64,000 nt of DNA from positions 124,001 through 188,000 of the forward strand of contig NZ_JACJRE010000007.1 of assembly GCF_014697075.1 (NCBI RefSeq), written 5' to 3'. The translations under genes were made by a program, and so were the position numbers. Below the pieces are notes generated by a model. It had not been told where the DNA came from. It saw only the letters and a list, made by a program, of their open reading frames with translations, and did no database searches. Numbering within the stretch: position 1 is the stretch's first letter; each line of letters opens with the position of its first letter. This document shows, one piece after another, positions 57,440 through 64,000 of this stretch. This stretch comes from Tolypothrix sp. FACHB-123. Its GTDB lineage: Bacteria > Cyanobacteriota > Cyanobacteriia > Cyanobacteriales > Nostocaceae.

Positions 57440-57991
57440 TTAAGAAAATCCCAATTGCCAAGCGGATTTAGAAAGGCGATCGCTCACCATCATCTCCAAT
57501 TCCTGTAAAGCGGTTTGAAATTCGGGTTGTTGGAGATCGCCACGCCACAGAATTAAAGCGTCTTCGCCATTATCTTGATAGTACCGCCGCCGTCTGCCAG
57601 CTGTTTTGAAGCCAAATTTTTGATATAAAGATATAGCCGCTAAATTGGAAGCCCTAACTTCGAGAGTGGCTCGCTCCAAACCGCGATCGCTAGCTGTCTT
57701 GAGGAGGGAATAGAGTAAAGCTTGTCCCAAACCTTGATAGTGATATTGGGGATGTACTGCCAAAATTGTAATGTGGGCTTCTTCTAAAATTGACCAAAAA
57801 CAACCCATGCCTAGCAACTTCAAGCTAGAGACTGGGGAAAATAACCCAAGCAAATCGCTGTTAGGGCTATCCATCTCTCGTTGATAGCCCTCTAATGTCC
57901 AAAGTCCGCCAAAACAGGCTTTATCTAGTTCTAGCACTGCACTCAGATCCTCTGATGTCAGTGGTTGAAGTTTTAAGTCTAATAAGATCAC
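57440..57991 (-). CDS. rimI: Ribosomal protein S18-alanine N-acetyltransferase
   Basis: A GNAT enzyme that acetylates the N-terminus of ribosomal protein S18 in E. coli. The 183-residue protein has the RimI pattern: DKACFGGLWTLEGYQREM near the start, the acetyl-CoA loop HPQYHYQGLGQALLYSLL, and the segment ASNLAAISLYQKFGFKTAGR followed by a YY-x-DNGEDA motif. I start at a GTG at 57991 (ILLDLKLQPLTSEDL), which fits the family. The frame is open to an ATG at 58045, only 38 bases from the divergent lysA gene, so the longer form is less likely. No clear binding site supports either. Confidence 0.85.
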   Translation of the reverse strand: MILLDLKLQPLTSEDLSAVLELDKACFGGLWTLEGYQREMDSPNSDLLGLFSPVSSLKLLGMGCFWSILEEAHITILAVHPQYHYQGLGQALLYSLLKTASDRGLERATLEVRASNLAAISLYQKFGFKTAGRRRRYYQDNGEDALILWRGDLQQPEFQTALQELEMMVSDRLSKSAWQLGFS

Positions 57992-58083
57992 ATTTATTTG
58001 AATAAGATTACAAACCCTTTGTAAACTGGGAATCGGGAGACTCACTCACGCCCATAATTTGAACAAGGACAACTCTTATAGTT

Positions 58084-59469
58084 ATGGTATCGACTCACCC
58101 TATTGGGGTTCAACATGCTGGTAGTCAGTATTTACCTTTAAGGCGTAACACTTCGCCCAATCAAGAACTCCTTCCCTTGACGGCTAGAGTAAATAATCAC
58201 GGCTGCTTGGAAATTGGTGGGTGTGATATCACAACCCTGGTGCAGCAGTTTGGTTCGCCTTTATATATTTTAGATGAAGAAACCCTACGTTTGGCTTGTC
58301 AGCAATACCGGGATGGTTTCAAGCAATATTATCAAGGAGAATCTCAAGTACTTTATGCTTCTAAAGCTTGGAATTGTCTAGCAATTTGCGCGATTGTCGC
58401 GGCTGAAGGGTTAGGCATTGATGTCGTATCTGGGGGAGAATTATACACCGCCCTGACAGCAGGGATGAACCCGGAAAAAATCTACCTCCACGGTAATAAT
58501 AAATCTCGCTCGGAGTTAACTTTAGCTATTGAATCTGGTGCCACTATTGTGGTGGATAACTGGTATGAGTTAAAGACTTTAGTGGAATTAGCCGACTCTG
58601 GGCCAATCCGCATTATGTTGCGATTGACACCAGGTATCGAGTGTCATACTCACGAATATATTCGTACAGGACACTTAGACAGTAAATTTGGTTTCGATCC
58701 CAACGATTTAGATGCAGTTTTTACCTTTGTCAGTCAGCACACTTCAGCTTTGAACTGTGTAGGTTTGCACGCTCATATTGGTTCGCAAATTTTTGAGCGT
58801 CAACCCCATCAGGACTTAGCTGCTGTGATGGTGCAGTGGTTGCAAGATGCAGCTAAGTATGGTTTAAATGTGACAGAGTTAAATATCGGTGGTGGTTTAG
58901 GAATCCGGTACGTAGAATCGGACGATCCTCCCAGCATTGATGAATGGGTGAAAGCAATTTGTGAAGTAGTGCAAACAGCTTGTCTAGAAGCAAATTTACC
59001 TTTACCTAAGTTATTATGTGAACCAGGGCGATCGCTAGTTGCCACAGCTTGCGTCACGGCTTACACTATTGGTTCAGTAAAAGTTGTTCCCGATATTCGC
59101 ACCTACGTGGCGGTTGATGGCGGTATGTCGGATAATCCCCGACCAATTACCTATCAGTCACAATACCGAGCTGTAGTAGCTAATAAAATGTCTGCTCCCT
59201 TAACAGAAACTGTCACAATTGCTGGTAAGCATTGTGAATCCGGGGATATTTTGATTAAAAATGCCCAACTACCTAAAACTGAACCAGGAGATATTCTCGT
59301 AGTTATGGGAACAGGTGCTTACAATTACAGTATGGCATCTAACTACAATCGCTTGTCCAGACCGGCAGCAGTTGTGGTAGCAAACGGCGAAGCAAATTTG
59401 TTTTTGCAGCGCGAAACATATCAAGACTTGATCAGACAAGATTGCCTACCAGAAAGACTGAAGAAATAG
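58084..59469 (+). CDS. lysA: Diaminopimelate decarboxylase
   Basis: It removes CO2 from meso-diaminopimelate to give lysine, the final step of lysine synthesis. The 461 residues include the PLP lysine (YASKAWNCLAI), LGIDVVSGGELYTAL, HIGSQIFE, the glycine-rich phosphate loop NIGGGLGIRY, and CEPGRSLVA. It is the first of a same-strand run with cdaA and uppS. A heptad-repeat spacer of about 160 bases separates it from cdaA, so that gene may have its own promoter. Confidence 0.97.
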   Translation: MVSTHPIGVQHAGSQYLPLRRNTSPNQELLPLTARVNNHGCLEIGGCDITTLVQQFGSPLYILDEETLRLACQQYRDGFKQYYQGESQVLYASKAWNCLAICAIVAAEGLGIDVVSGGELYTALTAGMNPEKIYLHGNNKSRSELTLAIESGATIVVDNWYELKTLVELADSGPIRIMLRLTPGIECHTHEYIRTGHLDSKFGFDPNDLDAVFTFVSQHTSALNCVGLHAHIGSQIFERQPHQDLAAVMVQWLQDAAKYGLNVTELNIGGGLGIRYVESDDPPSIDEWVKAICEVVQTACLEANLPLPKLLCEPGRSLVATACVTAYTIGSVKVVPDIRTYVAVDGGMSDNPRPITYQSQYRAVVANKMSAPLTETVTIAGKHCESGDILIKNAQLPKTEPGDILVVMGTGAYNYSMASNYNRLSRPAAVVVANGEANLFLQRETYQDLIRQDCLPERLKK

Positions 59470-59580
59470 TCTAAAATCTAAAATCTAAAATCCAAAGTCT
59501 AAAGTCCAAAGTCCAAAGTCTAAGGTCTATTACCTAAAGTCCAGAGTTGATATTGATTAACTCTTGACTTTTGACTATTG
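59466..59580. repeat. Heptad repeats (AAAATCT, AAAGTCC/AAAGTCT)
   Basis: About nine units of AAAATCT or AAAGTCC/T follow the lysA stop, then TTGACTTTTGACTATTGGCT type units, filling most of the spacer before cdaA. Confidence 0.85.
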
Positions 59581-59633
59581 GCTCTGGACTATTAACTCAC
59601 TGTATTTCGAGGCAAAATAGTAATCCAGATGTC

Positions 59634-60557
59634 ATGAGAGATTGGTGGAAGCAATGGCTGACAAACCTGGGATGGTCGCAGTCCTTGCTGCTTGGGACTC
59701 TGGATATTTTCTTCGTATTGGCGCTGACATATATGATCCTGGTTATTATTAGTGAGCGCCGTACACTATGGATGGTACGGGGATTTATTATTTTGATGTT
59801 AGCTTCAGCACTCAGTAATAAGTTGGGGCTACCATTATTAAATTTCGTTTTAGAAAAATTAGTAATTGGCTGCGCAGTGGCAATGGCAGTTGCTCTTCAG
59901 TCAGAATTCCGGCGATTTTTAGAACAATTAGGTCGTGGGGAATTTCGCCAGTTGTTTCAACCATCAAGTTTGGCAATACCTAAATCCGATAGTGTAATTG
60001 ATGAAATTGTTGATGCGGTCAAGGAACTGTCAAAAAATCGGATTGGCGCTTTATTAATTTTAGAAACAAAAGGCCCCATTGATGAACGAGATTTTTCTGT
60101 CCCAGGAGTAAGGCTAAATGCTGAGGTGACTAAAGAATTAATCCAAACAATATTTCAACCAAAAACTTTGTTACATGATGGGGCAACTTTAATACGTGGC
60201 TCACGGATTGTTGCATCGGGTATAATTTTACCACTTTCGGGACGCACAGCCTCGCGCCAGTTGGGCACACGCCATCGGGCAGCGATGGGAATTACTGAGC
60301 GTGTCGAAAATTGCATCTGTGTCGTTGTATCAGAAGAAACTGGTTCTATATCGTTAGCGGAGCGGGGAATTCTCAATAGACCGCTGACGATTAGGAAACT
60401 AAAAGAGTCTCTAGAAGCTCTTTTATCCCCAACGGTAGATCGGGAAGCTGTAGCTCCTGGTTTGTTAAGCTTGGGTCGTCAGATTAGTACTAAGGCATTA
60501 GCACTAGTTTCACGGTTATTCGGATTACCATCGACCGCGTCTCGAGATAAAAAATGA
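59634..60557 (+). CDS. cdaA: Diadenylate cyclase CdaA
   Basis: It makes cyclic di-AMP from two ATP. The 307-residue form has three N-terminal membrane helices (about 15-35, 42-60 and 68-85), then the DisA_N cyclase domain with the DGA motif ([11 protein letters not shown]) and the RHR motif (GTRHRAAMG). I start at the ATG at 59634 ([14 protein letters not shown]), the usual CdaA N-terminus; the upstream frame from 59571 is repeat-derived. Its stop overlaps the uppS start by four bases (ATGA), so the two are translationally coupled. In cyanobacteria c-di-AMP affects osmotic and day-night control of ion transport. Confidence 0.95.
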   Translation: MRDWWKQWLTNLGWSQSLLLGTLDIFFVLALTYMILVIISERRTLWMVRGFIILMLASALSNKLGLPLLNFVLEKLVIGCAVAMAVALQSEFRRFLEQLGRGEFRQLFQPSSLAIPKSDSVIDEIVDAVKELSKNRIGALLILETKGPIDERDFSVPGVRLNAEVTKELIQTIFQPKTLLHDGATLIRGSRIVASGIILPLSGRTASRQLGTRHRAAMGITERVENCICVVVSEETGSISLAERGILNRPLTIRKLKESLEALLSPTVDREAVAPGLLSLGRQISTKALALVSRLFGLPSTASRDKK

Positions 60558-61303
60558 CAGCACAACAAACTCAATTACAAGATTTGCCCCCTGGCTTAAA
60601 ACGAGAACTTTTGCCCAAGCACGTTGCGGTGATTATGGATGGCAATGGTCGATGGGCTAAACGTCAAGGTCTACCCCGAATTATGGGTCATAAACGGGGA
60701 GTAGATGCGCTGAAGGATTTACTTCGTTGTTGCAAAGATTGGGGAATTCAGGCGTTAACAGCTTATGCTTTTTCAACAGAAAACTGGAAAAGACCCCAGG
60801 AAGAAGTTGATTTTTTGATGACTTTATTCCAAAGAGTTTTACGCCAAGAATTGCGAGAAATGGTAGAGGAGAATGTGCAAATTCAATTTGTGGGCAATTT
60901 GAATGCGCTACCGCGATCGCTCCAAGAAGAAATTTCCCGTTCAATGGCAGAAACTAAGGACAATCGCAGCATCCGGTTTACAGTTGCTACCAACTATGGC
61001 GGCAGACAAGAAATCTTACAGGCTTGTCGCGCGATCGCTCAAAAAGTCCAGCAAGGTCTGCTACAACCTGATGAAATTGATGAAGCCGTATTTGAACGTC
61101 ATCTATATACCGCTGGGATTGCTGACCCCGATTTATTAATCCGCACTAGCGGCGAAATGCGCCTATCTAATTTTCTCCTCTGGCAAATGGCTTATGGGGA
61201 AATGTACATTACTGATACTTTATGGCCTGATTTTGACCGCGTTGAGTTTTCTCGTGCCTTGTTTGCTTACCAGCAACGGGAACGGAGGTATGGGGGTGTA
61301 TAG
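60554..61303 (+). CDS. uppS: Isoprenyl transferase (undecaprenyl diphosphate synthase)
   Basis: It extends farnesyl diphosphate with isopentenyl units, making the lipid carrier for peptidoglycan and glycan synthesis. The 249-residue protein has the cis-prenyltransferase motifs: [41 protein letters not shown], and the late [19 protein letters not shown]. It is coupled to cdaA by an ATGA overlap. Confidence 0.96.
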   Translation: MTAQQTQLQDLPPGLKRELLPKHVAVIMDGNGRWAKRQGLPRIMGHKRGVDALKDLLRCCKDWGIQALTAYAFSTENWKRPQEEVDFLMTLFQRVLRQELREMVEENVQIQFVGNLNALPRSLQEEISRSMAETKDNRSIRFTVATNYGGRQEILQACRAIAQKVQQGLLQPDEIDEAVFERHLYTAGIADPDLLIRTSGEMRLSNFLLWQMAYGEMYITDTLWPDFDRVEFSRALFAYQQRERRYGGV

Positions 61304-61312
61304 GGATTGGGT

Positions 61313-61390
61313 ATGAGGGAGATAGGGAGGATGAGGGAGATAGGGAGGATGAGGGAGATAGGGAGGATGAGGGAGATAGGGAGGATGAGG
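61313..61390. repeat. Four tandem copies of an 18-base unit
   Basis: The unit GATGAGGGAGATAGGGAG is repeated four times almost perfectly, directly after uppS. The purine-only strand is notable (antisense frames through it give spurious PPYLPH repeats). Confidence 0.95.
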
Positions 61391-61397
61391 AACTATT

Positions 61398-61440
61398 AAC
61401 CAATGCCCAATGCCCAATGCCCAATGCCCAATGCCCAATT
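61398..61440. repeat. Heptad repeat (TGCCCAA)n, five to six copies
   Basis: Uninterrupted TGCCCAA units ending at the stop codon of the DUF3143 gene on the other strand. Confidence 0.92.
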
Positions 61441-61712
61441 TATGGACCAGAAAAAACTGCCTGTTCGATATCTTCCCGACTGAGAGAATATTTAAAAGCG
61501 CGTTGGATATCTTGGCGATTTTCTCCCGCTTCGATGTAGCGCACTGTTAGTTGCTCGACATCAAGACAGAGGTCAGCTTGCCAATTAGGCCGTTGTAGAT
61601 GCCAACAATGTAACTCAGTTTCATCTTGTTTACAGCCTTGGTCTTTGAGCCACTGCTCAATTTGCGGCAGAGTATGGTTATACAGGGGAGCATCAGGGGG
61701 AAGAAAAGCCAT
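61440..61712 (-). CDS. DUF3143 domain protein
   Basis: The 90-residue protein (LPPDAPLYNHTLPQIEQWLK at the start; CWHLQRPNWQADLCLDVEQL; then SREDIEQAVFSGP) matches the cyanobacterial DUF3143 family of unknown function. I start at the ATG at 61712, which leaves 20 bases after the J-domain gene; an ATG at 61760 would overlap that gene by 28 bases. DUF3143 genes are often found beside J-domain genes, as here. Confidence 0.8.
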   Translation of the reverse strand: MAFLPPDAPLYNHTLPQIEQWLKDQGCKQDETELHCWHLQRPNWQADLCLDVEQLTVRYIEAGENRQDIQRAFKYSLSREDIEQAVFSGP

Positions 61713-61732
61713 AATGAGTAAAAAATTCCAAC

Positions 61733-62299
61733 TTAATAATAATAATTTTGCATTTCCCAAAGGCTAGCTGATGGGGAATTTTGCTGGATTTGCTGTTGAG
61801 TAATGGGATTTTGTGGTGTAAGTTGTGTTTGAAAAGCAGCTTCACCCCGCGTTAAACCAATTGCGATCGCGAGTATCAAACAGCCCAAAAAAGTCAACAC
61901 CAAAATAAACAAAGCAAAAATTTCGCCGGAAGACAAAGGGCGATCGCTTGCATCAAGGTAAGCTGATTTTGACCAGTCATAAGGATTTGTGACCGGATGG
62001 TTCAAATCAGCAGGTGCTTGAATCACGCCAAAGCGAGAATAGCCAATTTTCAGGTCGTAACTTAACCTGCGTTCTGGGTTGCTCAAGGTAGCGTAGGCTT
62101 CGTTGAGTTGTTGAAATTTAGCAGTGGCGAGATTAGCAGGTAAATGGGTAGTATCAGGATGATAACGTTTACTTAATTCTCGGTAAGCACGACGGATGTC
62201 GATTACTGATGCTGAAGGATGCAGTCCTAACAGGGTGTAATAAGTCGGTTCACTGCGTTGTGCCATTACCCCATGATGATTCACGGCTGATTGAGTCAC
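61733..62299 (-). CDS. Membrane-anchored J-domain protein
   Basis: A DnaJ-type co-chaperone that should stimulate a DnaK Hsp70. The J-domain lies at about residues 19-85 (YYTLLGLHPSASVIDIRRAY, with the HPD motif in KRYHPDTTHL), followed by a linker and one membrane helix (LFILVLTFLGCLILAIAIGL, about 131-152). No zinc-finger or substrate-binding domain is present, so it is a type III J-protein tethered to a membrane. The start is either the GTG at 62299 or the ATG at 62266; neither has a strong binding site. Confidence 0.85.
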   Translation of the reverse strand: MTQSAVNHHGVMAQRSEPTYYTLLGLHPSASVIDIRRAYRELSKRYHPDTTHLPANLATAKFQQLNEAYATLSNPERRLSYDLKIGYSRFGVIQAPADLNHPVTNPYDWSKSAYLDASDRPLSSGEIFALFILVLTFLGCLILAIAIGLTRGEAAFQTQLTPQNPITQQQIQQNSPSASLWEMQNYYY

Positions 62300-62341
62300 C
62301 TTGCGATCGAGTTTTTTCTAATATTGTAAACCTCAACTTCT

Positions 62342-62740
62342 ATGAAAATCTTTATCTCATCTATTGCAATTCTTGGACTAGGGATAACTTTGTTGTCGAT
62401 AGATAACAATAATCTTGTAGTTGCACAATCTGCTACTAGCGAGGAATTTATTGCTAGGGGTACAGAGCCATTTTGGAGTATTAATGTCAGCAAACGCGGT
62501 ATTGTCTATACTTCACCAGATAAGCCAAAACAAACCTTTCCCTATGTCACACCTTTAAAAGCTGATGGTCGGACGGAAAACTTGGTGCGGGTATATCGAT
62601 TGTCAGGTAAAGGCAATAATTTATTAATTATCAAGCAAGTTGATAATTGTAGCGACGGGATGTCAGATAAAAAATATGCTTATTCAGCAACAGCTATTCT
62701 CGGTAATCGAGTTTTAGATGGCTGTGCTGAGAAGAAATAG
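62342..62740 (+). CDS. Small exported protein (COG3650-like)
   Basis: The 132-residue protein has a signal peptide (MKIFISSIAILGLGITLLS, with a cut probably after VVAQ) and a mature domain with FIARGTEPFWSINVSKRG, then DNCSDGMSDKKYAYSATAIL and a final GCA. This is the pattern of the COG3650 family of small periplasmic proteins, related in style to HslJ/YajI-type proteins. Two cysteines in the mature part could form a disulfide. The function is unknown. Confidence 0.7.
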   Translation: MKIFISSIAILGLGITLLSIDNNNLVVAQSATSEEFIARGTEPFWSINVSKRGIVYTSPDKPKQTFPYVTPLKADGRTENLVRVYRLSGKGNNLLIIKQVDNCSDGMSDKKYAYSATAILGNRVLDGCAEKK

Positions 62741-62756
62741 CCACAAATGCTCAGAA

Positions 62757-62965
62757 CCTATTTTCTCTGTGTCCTCTGTCTTGAAAAGTTCTGTTCGTCG
62801 AAGACGTTGGCGTAAAGCCCTTCGGGCATAGCTTCGCTTACCGCGCAGCGTCTCCCCTTGGGAGAAGCCATCGCCGGAAGCAGGCGCTCAGACTTTTCTC
62901 TGTGTCTCTGTGGTTAAATCAAATATTTTTCCACCGCAGAGGGCGCTGAGACGCAGAGAAAAATA
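62757..62965. repeat. Composite dispersed repeat
   Basis: An outer inverted repeat (TTTCTCTGTG-TCTCTGTGG and CCGCAGAG-GACGCAGAGAAA) surrounds or abuts a GTCTCC/AGACGTTGG-type palindromic mosaic (CCTTCGGGCATAGCTTCG, CCGCGCAGCGTCTCC). No gene is seen in 62741-62993. Confidence 0.75.
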
Positions 62966-62993
62966 GATGTTTTGCGCTATGCAATCAAATTAT

Positions 62994-63722
62994 TTACCGA
63001 GGAAAAATCAATGGTTCATTGGGTGCTATATTCACTTGATAGCTGGGTGCGGTTAAAAACTTGGTATTAATTACTTGTTTGTAAGTTTCTAAATCGCTTT
63101 GCCAGTTGCCAATTATTTGAATTAAATCATTTAGACGCTGGTTTAAGTCTTCTTGCGCTACTTGATGGCTAAAATTGGCAGAAAATAAAATTGCTGGTAG
63201 TAAAGTTTTATCCGGCAATTGTAATCCAACTTCATTAATATCCAAGAATAGTTGCGTTTCTTGCAAGGTGTAAATAAACCTTAGCCCAGCTTGTACAGGC
63301 GCTGTCCCAAACTCTTGCCAAGGCCCTTGTTTCAGCAAGTTGCCAAAAATGTAGTTACGCGGTGTGTTATTGTTTTGGTCAAACATAACGTAACCCCGGA
63401 AATTCAAGCTAATTGCTTGATAGCTGACTTGAGTCAATGTTTCGATATACTTGCGAGCGATCGCGGGAATAGATAATTCTTGAGCTTCTTTAGTCCCGAT
63501 TAACTCCGAGAAAACAACTCGGTTGACTTCTGCAACAATACTTACACCATTTTGATAGACTACCTGAGCCGCAGCATTAGTTAAGATTGGTGGACGCGCC
63601 AGTTCCCATTCATTAGGGACGATGCCGCTATATTTGAGAAAATCGGCTGTTAATACTGTAGGATTTTGTTGTTTAACTGCGATCGCTATGACAAATTCTT
63701 GAATCTCTAAATTCTGAGTCAT
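62994..63722 (-). CDS. Uncharacterised cyanobacterial protein
   Basis: I do not recognise a characterised family. The 242-residue soluble protein (MTQNLEIQEFVIAIAVKQQN at the start) has no signal peptide or membrane helix. It contains PTVLTADFLKYSGIVPNEWE and LNFRGYVMFDQN, alternating predicted strands and a C-terminal helical part (DLNQRLNDLIQIIGNWQSDL). It is monocistronic as far as the window shows. The last 278 bases (63723-64000) contain only TGACCAT heptads at about 63938-63952. Confidence 0.65.
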   Translation of the reverse strand: MTQNLEIQEFVIAIAVKQQNPTVLTADFLKYSGIVPNEWELARPPILTNAAAQVVYQNGVSIVAEVNRVVFSELIGTKEAQELSIPAIARKYIETLTQVSYQAISLNFRGYVMFDQNNNTPRNYIFGNLLKQGPWQEFGTAPVQAGLRFIYTLQETQLFLDINEVGLQLPDKTLLPAILFSANFSHQVAQEDLNQRLNDLIQIIGNWQSDLETYKQVINTKFLTAPSYQVNIAPNEPLIFPR

Positions 63723-64000
63723 ATAGTTTTAATTATTGGTTACTGTGATTACACGATAGGCTGGTATAATAACTTAATTTTTATATGATTTCAATGAATA
63801 AAACCAAATTAATATAGGGAATTTTTTCTATTCTAGATTAATCAATAGTTAAAATATCATGTAGCGCTTTGTACTTAAACTGAGTGAGATTGGAGTTCAA
63901 CAAAAGGTATGGTCAATAGTCCAGAATTTTTTGACCATTGACCATTGACCATTAACTACGAATCTATGCAATAGCATAAAATCAAGCTGATTCTGCTAGC

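Noticed and set aside
61209-61438. Two minus-strand frames with PPYLPH and SSLSPS repeats
   Set aside because: They are translations of the 18-base tandem repeat and the heptads, antisense to the end of uppS.

Overview
This window comes from the chromosome of a cyanobacterium, most likely a filamentous heterocyst-forming one (Nostocales, Nostoc/Anabaena/Calothrix-like). The evidence is the very frequent HIP1 octamer GCGATCGC, many heptanucleotide tandem repeats (TGCCCAA, TGACAAC, AATCTAA types) between genes, a stand-alone ATP synthase beta/epsilon operon, a tal-pyk-gap cluster, tandem AmiC-type cell-wall amidases, a PatA-type regulator and cyanobacterial families such as DUF4278 and DUF3143. 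Most of the window is ordinary core metabolism separated by repeat-rich spacers.

Layout. 1-3.5 kb: a cut-off beta-carbonic anhydrase, the relic of a PII-like gene, a Tat-exported phosphatase and two poorly known proteins. 3.7-10.3 kb: transaldolase, pyruvate kinase and glyceraldehyde-3-phosphate dehydrogenase on the minus strand, divergent from ATP synthase beta and epsilon. 10.5-20.7 kb: an SPFH protein, an acetyltransferase, a toxin-antitoxin pair, a class V aminotransferase, a PatA-like response regulator, a class II glutamine amidotransferase and a PAS-GGDEF-EAL protein. 20.7-22.0 kb: a long non-coding gap with a CRP-like site. 22-35 kb: SbcC, a CBS-GAF-PAS-GGDEF-EAL protein, two tandem AMIN-type amidases (one with a degenerate zinc site) and CTP synthase. 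35-42.3 kb: a duplicated-domain small protein, a Ser/Thr kinase and a 1281-residue putative polymorphic toxin followed by a candidate immunity gene. 42.5-49.4 kb: Dxs, a Kef-type antiporter, and a ThiS/MoaD-like sulfur carrier next to threonine synthase. 49.4-54.3 kb: an accessory patch with two gene relics (2OG-Fe(II) oxygenase, FdhD), a membrane protein, a large helicase with an embedded nuclease, and a small retropepsin-like pair. 54.5-64 kb: ClpC, RimI, then lysA-cdaA-uppS, a DUF3143/J-domain pair and two poorly characterised genes.

The most interesting locus is 37.8-42.1 kb. The N-terminus of the large protein resembles the leader of cyanobacterial eCIS-core (DUF4157) proteins. It continues into a long charged helical region, a hydrophobic segment, seventeen 13-residue leucine-rich repeats and a compact C-terminal domain that may be an EndoU-like nuclease. 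A small acidic protein gene follows at once. This looks like a contractile-injection or contact-dependent effector with its immunity protein, although no injection-system structural gene is in the window. Other points are the amidase paralogue that has lost two of its three zinc ligands, the helicase-nuclease plus membrane-protein pair, and the sulfur carrier beside threonine synthase.

All functional calls rest on reading motifs and family memory; no database search was run. No tRNA, rRNA or CRISPR array was recognised.
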